Below are positions 9,871-19,215 of a stretch of 64,000 bases of DNA, piece by piece. Origin of the DNA: FEN-1219 sp963744305 (GTDB lineage: Bacteria > Pseudomonadota > Gammaproteobacteria > Steroidobacterales > Rariloculaceae); contig CAVUTF010000016.1 of assembly GCA_963744305.1 (NCBI GenBank), positions 81,116 to 145,115 of the forward strand, read 5' to 3'. The notes beneath the pieces are model-generated. The model had not been told where the DNA came from, did no database searches, and saw nothing but the letters and a program-made list of their open reading frames with translations. A program made the position numbers and the translations under genes. Within the stretch, counting starts at the first letter, position 1. Each line of letters begins with the position of its first letter.

Positions 9871-11417
9871 GTGAGAACTACGATCCGGTGGGTGCTCCTC
9901 GCTGTTCTGCCCGCGACCGCGATGGGGCAGTCATCGTTCGACGTCGTGGAAACGACGGTTGCGCAGATCCATAGCGCCTACGCCTCCGGCTCGCTCACGG
10001 CGCGGCAGCTCGTCCAGCTCTATCTCGATCGCATCGAGGCCTACGATCAGAAAGGCCCCCGCATCAATTCGGTCATTACGCTCAACGCCGACGCGCTCGA
10101 GGAGGCGGACCGGCTCGATCGCGCGTACCGGACATCGGGTTTCGTCGGCCCGCTCATGGGATTCCGGTCATGCTCAAGGACCAGATCGATGTCGCGGGGA
10201 TGCCTACGACCTTGGGCTCGGTGCTGTTTCGGGATTACTACCCGGACCGGGACGCCTTCGTGACGACGAAGCTCAAAGAGGCCGGCGCGATAGTTCTTGC
10301 GAAAGTCACTCTCGGCGAGATGGCGGCCGGGGATACGCATGGCTCGCTGTTCGGCTCCACGCGCAATCCTTACGCGCTGGACCGGACCGTCGGCGGCTCG
10401 TCCGGCGGGCCGGCCGCGAGCGTTGCCGCGAACTTCGCGACATTTTCGGTAGGGCAGGAGGCCCTCGCGTCGATTCGCCGGCCGGCCGCCTGGAACTCGT
10501 TGTCGGCATGCGGCCCACGGCGGGGCTCGTGAGCCGGGGCGGTGTTTACGCGGGTTGGCCTCAGGTCGCGGGTTCTTTGGGTCCCATGGCCCGAACCGTC
10601 GAAGATCTCGTGGCGCTTCTGGACGTGTTGGTCGGCTACGACCCTGACGACCCGATCACCGCGCACGGCGCGGCGCACATCGACGGCAGCTACAAGCGTT
10701 TCTTGGACGCGGATGGCTTGCGAGGCGCGCGGCTCGGAATCTTGCGTGAATCCATAGGCATCGGATCGGAGCCCGATTCGGAAGATTTCGCGAAGGTGGA
10801 CGCCGTTTTCGCGCGGTCGATCGCCGAGCTGAAGTCCGCGGGAGCGGTCGTCGTCGATCCGATCGTGATCCCAGATCTCAAAGAGCTGCTCGACAGGCGA
10901 GGGGGGCGCCCCGATGACAACGCGGAGGCTTTCGCGAATTACTTCGGCAGAAACCGCAATCCACCGTTTGCTTCGATCGAGGCAATGGTCGCGGCGCCGG
11001 AGTTCGAAAAGCTGACGAACTTCGCGAAGGCGCTGTTCTCCGGCGCCGGCGACACCTCACGGCATTACGCCTACCTCGTCGCGCGCGACGAGCTCATGCA
11101 CCATTTTCTGAAAGTCATGGCGGATCATGACTTGGATGCCATCGTCCTGAAAACGAACGAGCATCAACCGACGCTGATCGAAGACGGCACCAAGCCGCCG
11201 TTCGTGAACACGAAAGGCGCGTGGTTTCTCAATACGTTTCTCGTCTATGTGCCGGTGGTTGCAGTGCCGGCAGGATTCACCGTCGACGAACCTACCGGTC
11301 GGCATCACGTTCATGGGCAGGCCGTACGACGACGGCACGATGCTGAAGCTCGCCTACGCCTACGAGCAGGCCACCCATCACCGCCGCTCGCCGAGCACTA
11401 CACCCGCTCTCCACTAA
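9871..11417 (+). CDS. Amidase signature family hydrolase, exported (frameshifted)
   Basis: Hydrolyses an amide bond with a Ser-cisSer-Lys triad. GTG start at 9871 follows the ribosome site GAGGAG; a signal peptide (VLLAVLPATAMGQ) suggests periplasmic location. Visible motifs: catalytic Lys in VMLKDQIDVAG, the cis-Ser region DRTVGGSSGGPAASVAANFA, and the nucleophile Ser in VGQEALASIRRPA, then MRPTAGLVSRGGVYAGWPQVAGSLG. Frame changes lie near 10160, 10500 and 11295; after the last the protein resumes as GITFMGRPYDDGTMLKLAYAYEQAT and ends at TAA 11415-11417. About 515 residues is normal for the family. Substrate unknown. Confidence 0.9.
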
Positions 11418-11519
11418 GGTCATCGGTCGGCTCCGCCGCCCGGGGCGCACGTCGCCGCCGCGGCCCATCGTGAGCTAGGGCGTGCCAGCGCCGCTGCTCG
11501 CTATCTTGATGGCGCCGGT

Positions 11520-12245
11520 TTACCGCTGCGGCTTGCGCACCACGAAGAAGAACTGATCGACGTCGCGTCCGAGGATCGGGTCTTCGACCGAGAGCTTGTG
11601 ATCGTCCGCCGTCGTGCGCAGGATGTCGGACTCCGCGACGATCTCGAACCCCGCCGCCTGAATCCATGCTCTTCACATCGGATGGGAGCATGCGGTGCAA
11701 TTGCGAGTTGTCGATCTCGCGCAGCCCGACGTGATCGATGATGGCAGCGCGGCCGCCGGGCTTCAGCACCGCGAAGATATCCTTGAGGTAGGGGCCGGCG
11801 CGTTCGGCGTTCATGTGATGCATGTTGAGCGCGGTCACTGCGGCGTCGACGCTGTTCGGTGCGATGTCGGCGACGTTGCCGAAGAACGCTTCGGTGTTGC
11901 CGAGCGAAGCCGCGAGATCCTTCTGGTCCTTGACCGTTCTCGCGCTGCAGCGCGCGCGGGCCGAACTGCGCGATCACCTTGCCGCTCGGGCCGGTCGCGG
12001 CCGACAGCACGCGCGTGAACCAGCCGCCGCCCGCGCCGACGTCGAGCAAGGTCATGCCCGCGTTGACGCCGAGCAGCTGCATGACTTGATAGGGCCGGCG
12101 CGCGCCGTCGCGCACTCTGTCTTCGAGCGGCCGCGACTCGGAGGTGAGCTTCTCCATGAAATCGGGGGCGACCGCGCCGAAGAGCACTCGACACCAAACC
12201 GAAGGCACAAACGAACAGAGCAGCTTTTCTAGTCAATGAGCTCAC
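11520..12245 (-). CDS. Exported SAM-methyltransferase-like protein (COG4798 type), frameshifted
   Basis: Class I methyltransferase fold: RPYQVMQLLGVNAGMTLLDV leads into the SAM-binding GAGGGWFTRVL, then AVTALNMHHMN, LKDIFAVLKPGGRAAIIDH and a C-terminal VDQFFFVVRKPQR. An apparent signal peptide (SSLTRKAALFVCAFGLVSSA) lies in front after one frame change near 12185. GTG 12245 follows a G-rich stretch; ATG 12260 is possible. Further indels near 11930 and 11665 break the frame. Similar predicted methyltransferases with signal peptides exist in COG4798; whether they bind SAM outside the cytoplasm is unclear. Confidence 0.72.
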
Positions 12246-12573
12246 GTGTCGACCCCCCATTCTCGATGGTTGAACTGAACTGCTCCGAGTATAGCGGAGC
12301 TGCTCTTGGCTTCTGCTGTTGCGCAGCGTCGGGCCCGGGCCGTGGAAGGCCAGGGCCCCAAAGAATCCCTTCAACGAGGGCCAACCTGAATAAATGTGAA
12401 GGAGTTTCTTAGCAGACGCTTCCGCGGAAACATTCCGCCGGTCAGCGGCGTATGCGTGAAGCATTTCTGAAGACACACTCCGATTTTTTAGTTGGCTTTC
12501 GGATGACCAGCTTTCTACGTGAGCGGATCCCACTGCGTTGTGCGGGTGACGGTCCGGGGACTATCTGTACTCG
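12246..12573. other. Intergenic gap between two divergent genes
   Basis: About 330 bases with no coding region I can support. It holds the inverted repeat at 12282-12300. The rest shows no recognisable RNA or repeat. An upstream coding start for the small protein at 12574 is blocked by an in-frame TGA at 12547. Confidence 0.6.
12282..12300 (-). promoter_or_regulatory. Inverted repeat around a possible -10 box
   Basis: GCTCCG and CGGAGC flank seven bases. On the minus strand the loop contains TATACT, a good -10 match, 40-50 bases upstream of the methyltransferase start. No clear -35 is visible. It may be an operator covering the promoter or a 5'-leader hairpin. Confidence 0.3.
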
Positions 12574-12829
12574 TTGTATGATGCGCTCGTTAGCATCAAT
12601 GTCCCGAATGACAAAGCGCGGGCCGTGGTCGATGCGATGGAGCGAGATATGGGTACGACGCTGGCGACCAAGGCGGATCTGCAGCTCCTGCGTCAGCAGT
12701 TCCAGCAGGACATGGAGTTGGTTCGCAAGGACATGGAGATCCTTGGCACGTCAATCACCGTTCTGCCTCGGCTCGATCTTGGCGCTGGGTCTTGGTATGT
12801 TGTTCGCGGCGCTGAAGCTCACCGCCTGA
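12574..12829 (+). CDS. DUF1640-like small coiled-coil membrane protein (frameshifted)
   Basis: A short protein with a helical coiled-coil (NDKARAVVDAMERDMGTTLA, KADLQLLRQQFQQDMELVRK) followed, after a frame change near 12768, by a membrane helix GSILALGLGMLFAALKLTA. This layout matches the DUF1640/CCDC90 family often found near toxin-like or mobile loci. The start is uncertain: TTG 12574 or CTG 12565, since a stop precedes them, so the N-terminus may also be shifted. No partner gene is recognisable. Confidence 0.6.
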
Positions 12830-12833
12830 GACG

Positions 12834-15194
12834 CTAGCTCCAGCTCAAGTCGTGCATGCGGAACGGCAAATCCCGGAACCGCTTCCCCGTGATCTGAAAT
12901 ACCGCATCGCCGATCGCCGACTGCACGGATGTTCCGCGGTCGTGCCCCATCCCGACGAGCCAGTGCGCCGTCTCGAAGAAACGAATGTTGATCTGCGGCG
13001 GATCCTCGTTGATGCGCGAGAGCGGAAACGTGTGGAAATTGTTCTCGACGATGCGCCCGTCCATGACGTTGCACGCTTGGTGCATCGCATCGTTGTAGAA
13101 CCAGGTGATCTGGCCTTCGATCTGTTTCTTGACGGACAGCGGGTTGACCAGACCGAAACCCATCTCGTGCGCCACATCCACCCGCTCGAGCCGAACCACG
13201 CCTTCGCGGCTCACGGAGACCGTATGTACCATGGCGCTGATCGTCGCTGAGCCGCCGCCTTCCGCTCCTCTTTCTTCTAGAGCGATGGCGCGTGCTTTGC
13301 CCCGCGGCAGCGGCGTACCCCAGCCGGACATCTCGGCGGCCATGTCGAGCGCCTTGATCATGTCGTCCTTGAACGGGAGATCGGTTCGGGCGATCAGCTC
13401 ACGTCGATAGAGGTATGGGTCTCTGCCCGCCGCGTGGGCGAGCTCGTCGATGAAGCTTTCGCGATAGAACTCGTGCGCGGCTTGGCCGACGCCGCGCCGC
13501 GTGCCGACGGGGACGTGAAAATCCGTCGTGTGGTTCGAGAACCGATAGTTCGGAACGTGGTATCGCGACACGACGTCGAACGAGGCTTCCGGGCCGAACC
13601 CGTCCTTTTGCATGCCGGTGCGCACCTCGAGAGCGCTCGGCCAACCCTCGGCGTCCAACGCCGCGCGCAAACGCGCCACTCCCATCGCGCGGTAAGTCGT
13701 ACCGATGAAATCCTCTTCGCGGGTCCATAAGAGATGGATAGGCGTACCGCGGTGGGCGTTCGCCACCATGATCGCCTGTTCGGCCTGCGGCCCATTGCCG
13801 TTGCGGCCGAAGCCGCCACCGAGGTGGCACATATGAAGGTAGACGTTCTCTTCCGGGATCCCGGTGATCTGCGAGGCGCTGAAGCGCGTTTCTTGCGGAC
13901 TCTGATCGCCGTACCAGATGTCGACGCGCTCGTCGGTGACGAGCACGGTCGCGTTGCCGGGCTCCATGCGAGCGCGCGGCAGATACGGCGTCGAGTACGT
14001 GGCTTCGACGATCTTCGCGGCGCCGGCGAAGGCCGCATCGACGTCGCCTTGATCCACGCGCACTCTGCCGGGCTCGTCCAGAGCGGCAAGGAGCGCCTCG
14101 CGCATGTTCGCCGTGTTGAACGCCGCATTCCGCGGCGGGATCTGCCACTCGATCGGCATTTGCTCGAGAGCCGCTTTGGCTTGGTACCAGTGGTCGGCGA
14201 TCACGGCGACGCCGCCGCTGAAGACACGGCCGCGCGTCAGCGCGGGATCCGGTATCGGGAACTGCACGGCCGAGCGTACGCCTGGACGGTTACGGATCGA
14301 CTCGAAGTCGTAGCTCTTCACGTCGCCGCCGTAGACCGGGCAAGATTTCACGGCGGCCCACTTCATGCCCGGGAGCCGCACGTCGATGCCGTATACGGTT
14401 TCGCCCGTCACCTTCATCGGCACGTCGAGATTTTTCTGCTCGGTGCCCATCAACGTCCACTGGTCGGGCGGCTTGATCGTGATCGCCTTCGGATTCGGGT
14501 GCGGTGTTTGCGCAGCGAGATGCGCGATCTTGCCGTAGGTCGTGGAGCGGTTGCTTGACGAATGCGTGATCACGCTGTTCTTCGCCGAGAGCTCCGCGAC
14601 CGGCACGTTCCACAGCTTCGCCGCCGCCAATAGCAATCGCTCGCGCGCCTCGGCTCCCGCGAGTTGCAAGTAGTAGCGGCCGTCCTTCACCGAGGACGCG
14701 GCATTGGTCCGCATGCGCCGATAGAGACTGTCCGGAATGCCGATCACGCCCGTGCGGGCGCGATTGCCGAACGCCGGCTCACCGCCGCCGTTCGGATCCG
14801 TGCCGCCGTTGCCCATCACGTTGAGCGTCCACTCGGGAGCCATCTCGCGCGCATCGCGGTTCGAGGAGGCGTATTGCGGCCGTACCTTGCTCCAGTCGCA
14901 TTGGAGCTCCTCGCACACCATCATCGCGTTCGAAGTCCACACGCCCTGGCCGATCTCGGTCTGCGCGATGCGAATGGTCACGGTGTCGTCGGGCGCGATG
15001 AGGATCCAGGCGTTGATCTCCGGCGTGGTGGGATCCTCGTACCAAACGGCGCCGGGCACGTTCACCGCGTTTTCCGCTGCTTGCGCGGTCCGGGACGGCA
15101 CCCAGAAGCCGAGCACGAAGGCCGCGTTGACCGCGCCGGCCGCAGCAAGGAACTCGCGCCGGTCCATGGCGGAAGGGCTCGCAAGCTTTGTCAT
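12834..15194 (-). CDS. Molybdopterin-binding subunit of an IorB-like aldehyde/isoquinoline oxidoreductase
   Basis: 786 residues, intact. A twin-arginine leader (MDRREFLAAAGAVNAAFVLG) predicts Tat export with bound cofactor. Family landmarks: RIAQTEIGQGVWTSNAMMVC, EELQCDW, LDVPMKVTGETVYGIDVRLPG, STPYLPRARMEPGNATV, CHLGGGFGRNGNGPQAEQA and VGTRRGVGQAAHEFYRESFI. Near residues 747-760, where this superfamily normally has GxGEPG with the catalytic Glu, the sequence is VGMGHDRGTSVQSA, so the Glu position appears to be His. The [2Fe-2S] subunit lies 13 bases upstream in the same operon. ATG 15194 is a reasonable start; ATG at residue 10 is possible. Confidence 0.92.
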   Translation of the reverse strand: MTKLASPSAMDRREFLAAAGAVNAAFVLGFWVPSRTAQAAENAVNVPGAVWYEDPTTPEINAWILIAPDDTVTIRIAQTEIGQGVWTSNAMMVCEELQCDWSKVRPQYASSNRDAREMAPEWTLNVMGNGGTDPNGGGEPAFGNRARTGVIGIPDSLYRRMRTNAASSVKDGRYYLQLAGAEARERLLLAAAKLWNVPVAELSAKNSVITHSSSNRSTTYGKIAHLAAQTPHPNPKAITIKPPDQWTLMGTEQKNLDVPMKVTGETVYGIDVRLPGMKWAAVKSCPVYGGDVKSYDFESIRNRPGVRSAVQFPIPDPALTRGRVFSGGVAVIADHWYQAKAALEQMPIEWQIPPRNAAFNTANMREALLAALDEPGRVRVDQGDVDAAFAGAAKIVEATYSTPYLPRARMEPGNATVLVTDERVDIWYGDQSPQETRFSASQITGIPEENVYLHMCHLGGGFGRNGNGPQAEQAIMVANAHRGTPIHLLWTREEDFIGTTYRAMGVARLRAALDAEGWPSALEVRTGMQKDGFGPEASFDVVSRYHVPNYRFSNHTTDFHVPVGTRRGVGQAAHEFYRESFIDELAHAAGRDPYLYRRELIARTDLPFKDDMIKALDMAAEMSGWGTPLPRGKARAIALEERGAEGGGSATISAMVHTVSVSREGVVRLERVDVAHEMGFGLVNPLSVKKQIEGQITWFYNDAMHQACNVMDGRIVENNFHTFPLSRINEDPPQINIRFFETAHWLVGMGHDRGTSVQSAIGDAVFQITGKRFRDLPFRMHDLSWS

Positions 15195-15207
15195 CGCCGC
15201 ATCCTCC

Positions 15208-15666
15208 TTACGCCTTCATCAACTCAGCAGCGCGGTGAATGGCCTGGCGGACGCGGTGGTAGCTGCTGCAGCGGCAAGCGTTAGTCACCGCGGCATCGAT
15301 ATCGGCGTCGGTGGGATTCCGATTCTCTTGCAACAGCGCAAGTGCGCTCATGATCATGCCGGACTGGCAGTAGCCGCACTGGGGCGCATCGAGCTCCTTC
15401 CACGCGAGCTGGATCGGGTGGCTGCCATCGGGAGAGACGCCTTCGATCGTGGTGATCGACTTTCCCACGGCCGCGGCGGCACCGAAAGTGCAGGAGCGAA
15501 TCGGCTGCCCATCGACGTGCACGGTACAGGCGCCACACTGCGCGATACCGCAACTGAACTTCGTGCCCGTCAGCCCCAAGTGATCGCGGAGTACCCAAAG
15601 CAGCGGCGTCTGCGGGTCCGCATCGACGGAATACGCCTTGCCGTTCACCGTCAGATCAAACGCCAT
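15208..15666 (-). CDS. [2Fe-2S] subunit of the molybdenum hydroxylase (IorA-like)
   Basis: 152 residues. N-terminal plant-type ferredoxin ligands are in CGIAQCGACTVHVDGQPIRSC, and the second cluster is bound by CGYCQSGMIM and the CRCSSYHRVRQAI motif. It carries electrons from the molybdenum centre of the neighbouring large subunit to a haem or quinone acceptor. ATG 15666 precedes FDLTVNGKAYSVD, the usual start of the ferredoxin fold. No FAD subunit and no cytochrome subunit are seen next to it. Confidence 0.93.
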   Translation of the reverse strand: MAFDLTVNGKAYSVDADPQTPLLWVLRDHLGLTGTKFSCGIAQCGACTVHVDGQPIRSCTFGAAAAVGKSITTIEGVSPDGSHPIQLAWKELDAPQCGYCQSGMIMSALALLQENRNPTDADIDAAVTNACRCSSYHRVRQAIHRAAELMKA

Positions 15667-15727
15667 GTTTCCCCCTTCGCCGCGAGCCCGACGCCCGCCA
15701 CTCGACACTCCTCATCTTACCGCGTGG

Positions 15728-17044
15728 TCACTCGCCCTCGGTGCCGCCATCGCGTCGGAAGCGTTTTTTCAAGCTTTGCCAGTGCAAGTAGTAGTCGCGC
15801 TCGAGCAACTCGCTCTCCAGCGCGTACTTCGTCGGCCGGATGACGAGCTGAGTCTCGAGGACGATCGTCATGGTGTCGGCCAGGTACTGCGGCTGGTCTC
15901 CCACGGAAGTCCCGAGCGCGAAGGATTCGGCGTCGGGACCATGACCCGACATGCAGTTGTGCAGGCTCGCACAGCCGGGCTCGAACCCCTCGCCTTTGCC
16001 GATGTACTTGCCGTGCACCAGCCCGACGAACTCGCTGCAGACGTTGCGATGAAACGGCGGCGGACGAAAAGTGTTGCGCGCAACGTTCCAGCGGTCCCCA
16101 ATCACACCGAACTCGATGTTCGACGTGCCCGCGATCGCTGAGGGAGCGGCGAGCACGCAGTAGATCGACGGATCGGGATGATCGTACGTAACCGTGTTGA
16201 TGCAGTTGAAGCGTGTGAGATCGTATTTATACGGCGTGTAGGTGCCGTGCCATGCCACGACGTCGAGCGGCGAATGATCGATCTCGGCCTCCCAGATTCC
16301 ACCCATGAACTTCGCAACGAGCCTAAAGTCGCCCTCGCGCTCTTCGTACGCGGCCACTGGTGCCAAGAAGTCGCGCGAGTTCGCCAAGCCGTTCGTGCCG
16401 ATCGGGCCAAGCTCGGGCAAGCGGAAGTGCGGCCCGTAGTTCTCGCAGAGGTAGCCGCGCGCCGGGCCATCCGGAAGCTCGACACGGAACTTGATGCCGC
16501 GCGGAATCACGCACATCTCGCGAGGCCCCACGCTGAGCGTGCCGAGCTCGGTGCGCACGAGCAGCGTGCCGAGCTGCGGGACGATCAGGAGCTCGCCATC
16601 TGCGTTGTAAAAGAAGCGATCCACCATCGACGTGTTCGCGGCGTACATGTGCATCGCCGCGCCGAGCTGCTGTCCCGGGTCGCCGTTGCCACCATAGGTG
16701 ACGATGCCTTGCACGAAATCCGTGGGAGCCGCGGGAATCGGGAGCGGCCGCCAGCGAAGTTGATTCGGGGTCGCAGGAACCTCGGCGAACGGCGAGGTCC
16801 TGATCGTGCCCGCGGAGATTTGCCTGAAGGGTTTGTGCATTGCCGATGGTCGGATGCGATAGGTCCACGAACGCCGGCTCTGGCCGCGCGGCGCTGTGAA
16901 CGCGGTACCGTTGATCTCTTCCGTGTAGAGGCCGAGCGCCGGCTTCTGCGGATTGCTTTGGCCGATCGGCAGCGCGCCGGCCAAGGCCTCGGTCGCAAAC
17001 TCGTTGCCGAAGCCGATCTGATAGGCGAGAGCATCTGCGGTCAT
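15728..17044 (-). CDS. hmgA: Homogentisate 1,2-dioxygenase
   Basis: Opens the ring of homogentisate to maleylacetoacetate in tyrosine/phenylalanine breakdown, using Fe(II). The 438-residue length is normal. It begins TADALAYQIGFGNEFATEAL, has GTIRTSPFAEVPATPNQLRW, and carries the iron site: His in PPPFHRNVCSEFVG (with the Glu of SEF) and the second His in LHNCMSGHGPD. ATG 17044 is chosen because family similarity begins there; the open frame upstream runs opposite to the next gene and is not coding. No fumarylacetoacetase or isomerase gene is adjacent, so the pathway is split in this genome. Confidence 0.96.
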   Translation of the reverse strand: MTADALAYQIGFGNEFATEALAGALPIGQSNPQKPALGLYTEEINGTAFTAPRGQSRRSWTYRIRPSAMHKPFRQISAGTIRTSPFAEVPATPNQLRWRPLPIPAAPTDFVQGIVTYGGNGDPGQQLGAAMHMYAANTSMVDRFFYNADGELLIVPQLGTLLVRTELGTLSVGPREMCVIPRGIKFRVELPDGPARGYLCENYGPHFRLPELGPIGTNGLANSRDFLAPVAAYEEREGDFRLVAKFMGGIWEAEIDHSPLDVVAWHGTYTPYKYDLTRFNCINTVTYDHPDPSIYCVLAAPSAIAGTSNIEFGVIGDRWNVARNTFRPPPFHRNVCSEFVGLVHGKYIGKGEGFEPGCASLHNCMSGHGPDAESFALGTSVGDQPQYLADTMTIVLETQLVIRPTKYALESELLERDYYLHWQSLKKRFRRDGGTEGE

Positions 17045-17076
17045 GGCGCTCGAACCTAGCACGAGGGTTTGGTCGT

Positions 17077-17100
17077 CGCAAACGCGTCCCGCTGTTTGCG
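17077..17100. promoter_or_regulatory. Inverted repeat in the hmgA / quinone reductase divergent promoter region
   Basis: CGCAAAC and GTTTGCG form perfect 7-base arms around ten bases, 33 bases upstream of the hmgA start. A TATAGT box at 17115-17120 could be the -10 of the rightward gene. A shared operator is plausible, but no regulator gene is adjacent. Confidence 0.4.
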
Positions 17101-17143
17101 GCTTTTGCGTGCGATATAGTCTGCCGAAAACGGGGGATTCATC

Positions 17144-18115
17144 TTGAAAGCAGTTCGAGTGCACGAGTGCGGCGGGCCCGAGGTGTTGCGCTACGAGGAC
17201 GTGCCGACGCCGTCGCCGGATCGCGGCGACGCGTTGGTCGAGATTGCGGCCGCGGGAGTGAACTTCATCGACGTCCAGCACCGCGCCGGCCGCTACAAAC
17301 CCCCGGCGCTGCCGTTCACGCTCGGCTCCGAAGGGGCGGGCACGGTGGTAGAGGTCGGCGCGGAGGTGGACGAGGTGCGCGTCGGCGATCGGGTCGCGTA
17401 CGCGATGGTTCTGGGTGCGTACGCCGACTATGCGCTCGTGCCCGCGAAGCGCCTCGTCAGGGTCCCGGATGCAATACCACTCGAATCCGCTGCCGCGATC
17501 ATGCTGCAGGGCATGACGGCTCATTACTTGACCCACAGCACGTTTCCGCTGCAAGCGGGGCATACGGCGCTCGTGCACGCCGCAGCCGGTGGCGCGGGGC
17601 AGTTGATCACGCAGGTCGCGCGGCGCATCGGCGCAACCGTGTACGGCACCGTAGGCAGTGCGGCGAAGGCGGATCTTGCGCGCGCCGCAGGCGCGCACGA
17701 AACCATCGACTACACGCAACGCGATTTCGAGGTGGAAGTGAAAAAGCTCACGAACGGCCGCGGAGTGGACGTCGTCTACGACTCGGTCGGCAAGGATACG
17801 TTCGACAAAAGCCTCAATTGCTTGCGGCCGCGCGGGTATCTCGTGCTATTCGGTTTTTCGAGCGGGCCCGTGCCGCCGTTCGATCCCGCGGTGCTCGGCG
17901 CGAAGGGCTCGCTGTTCCTCACGCGACCGGGCCTGAATCAATACATCGCTACGCGCTCCGAGCTGCTCGAGCGCGCCGGCGACCTTTTCCAATGGCTCGA
18001 GTCGGGCGAGCTGAACCCGCGAATCGATCGCGTGCTGCCGCTCGCGGAAGCAGCGACGGCGCATCGAGAGCTCGAAGCTCGCCGCACCTCGGGGAAGGTG
18101 CTGCTGAAACCTTGA
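17144..18115 (+). CDS. NADPH:quinone oxidoreductase, zinc-free MDR family
   Basis: 323 residues, intact. N-terminal GroES-like part (EVLRYEDVPTPSPDRGDALV, GVNFIDVQHRAGRY, LGSEGAGTVVEVG), then the NADPH-binding Rossmann part with AAGGAGQLITQVARRIGATV and GVDVVYDSVGKDTFDKSLN. Catalytic-zinc cysteines are absent, as expected for QOR-type enzymes that reduce quinones or enones. The start is TTG 17144, directly before KAVRVHECGGPEV. It is divergent from hmgA across a 99-base gap with an inverted repeat, which hints at shared control, though the link is not proven. Confidence 0.9.
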   Translation: MKAVRVHECGGPEVLRYEDVPTPSPDRGDALVEIAAAGVNFIDVQHRAGRYKPPALPFTLGSEGAGTVVEVGAEVDEVRVGDRVAYAMVLGAYADYALVPAKRLVRVPDAIPLESAAAIMLQGMTAHYLTHSTFPLQAGHTALVHAAAGGAGQLITQVARRIGATVYGTVGSAAKADLARAAGAHETIDYTQRDFEVEVKKLTNGRGVDVVYDSVGKDTFDKSLNCLRPRGYLVLFGFSSGPVPPFDPAVLGAKGSLFLTRPGLNQYIATRSELLERAGDLFQWLESGELNPRIDRVLPLAEAATAHRELEARRTSGKVLLKP

Positions 18116-18166
18116 GGCAAGAATGTGTCTCGGCGCTCGACGAAGCTCGGATTGAAGGAGGAACGG

Positions 18167-19177
18167 GTGAACAAGATCGTCGCCACGTTGATTCTGGCCG
18201 TGTGCTTTTTCACGACGGCCGTCGTCGCGCAAACGCTCGATATCTATTTCATTGATGTCGAAGGCGGTCAGTCGACGTTGGTTGTCACTCCGGCGGGCGA
18301 GTCCCTGCTCATCGATACCGGTTACGCGGGCAACGATGGGCGCGATCCAGAGCGGATCCTCGTGGCTGCACGCGATGCCGGCATACAGCAGATCGACTAC
18401 CTCCTCATCACCCATTTTCACGACGACCATCTCGGCGGCGCGCCGGAGCTGTCGCGACTGATTCCTATCGAAACGTTCGTCGACTATCGCGACGCGGTCG
18501 ATACGACCGATTGGGTGGCCAAGCCTTTCGAAGCGTATGCCGAGGTGCGCGCGCTGGGTCGCCATATCGTGGCGAGGCCCGGAGAACGCATTCCGCTAAG
18601 AGGCGTCGACGTGCAGTTCGTCAGCAGCAACGCGGCGACTATCGTCGAGGCGCTTCGCGATGGTGGTGAGCCGAATCCGCTGTGCGAATCGGCCGAGCGC
18701 GCGCCGGGCGAACCGATCGAGAACCCCCGCTCGACCGGCATCCACCTGAGCTTCGGACGGTTCCGGTTCGTGGATCTCGGCGACTTGAGCGGCAAGCCGC
18801 TGTTCGCGCTGTTTTGTCCGAACAATCTCCTCGGACCGGTGGATGTCTACCTCGTTCCGCATCACGGCGGCGCTGACACGGCAGCCCCGAATGCGTTTGC
18901 GATGCGGCCGCGAGTCGCCATCATGAACAACGGCGCCACCAAAGGCGGCGTGGCGGAGGGTTTCGCCGCACTGCACAGGGCGGTCGCGAGCTTTGGCTTG
19001 GAAGACGTCTGGCAGGTGGACAAATCCGGCAACGCCGGCGCGGTGAATTTTCCGGACGATCAAATCGCGAATCTCGATGACACGACGAGTCACTGGATCA
19101 AGATCAGCGCCAGCGAAGATGGCACGTTCACCGTGACGAACGGCCGTACCGGATACACCAAGACGTATCAAAGATAG
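18167..19177 (+). CDS. Exported MBL-fold (ComEC-like) metallo-hydrolase
   Basis: 336 residues. GTG 18167 lies five bases after a strong AAGGAGGA site and gives a signal peptide (TLILAVCFFTTAVVAQ). The body opens LDIYFIDVEGGQSTLVVTPA, carries the metal motif THFHDDHLGG, and later VPHHGGADT and DVWQVDKSGNAGAVNFPDDQ. It resembles the extracellular beta-lactamase domain of ComEC without the pore. Substrate unknown; hydrolysis of a phosphodiester or ester in the periplasm is likely. Confidence 0.88.
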   Translation: MNKIVATLILAVCFFTTAVVAQTLDIYFIDVEGGQSTLVVTPAGESLLIDTGYAGNDGRDPERILVAARDAGIQQIDYLLITHFHDDHLGGAPELSRLIPIETFVDYRDAVDTTDWVAKPFEAYAEVRALGRHIVARPGERIPLRGVDVQFVSSNAATIVEALRDGGEPNPLCESAERAPGEPIENPRSTGIHLSFGRFRFVDLGDLSGKPLFALFCPNNLLGPVDVYLVPHHGGADTAAPNAFAMRPRVAIMNNGATKGGVAEGFAALHRAVASFGLEDVWQVDKSGNAGAVNFPDDQIANLDDTTSHWIKISASEDGTFTVTNGRTGYTKTYQR

Positions 19178-19215
19178 TAGCGAGATCGCCGGCAGCTAGG
19201 GCGCCTCGAGCGTAG

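Noticed and set aside
12246..12573. Possible tRNA or small RNA in the gap
   Set aside because: No cloverleaf, CCA end or stable structure beyond one short inverted repeat was seen.
17045..17719. Open frame extending hmgA upstream by 225 residues on the minus strand
   Set aside because: It runs opposite to the well-supported quinone reductase; similarity to homogentisate dioxygenase begins only at 17044.
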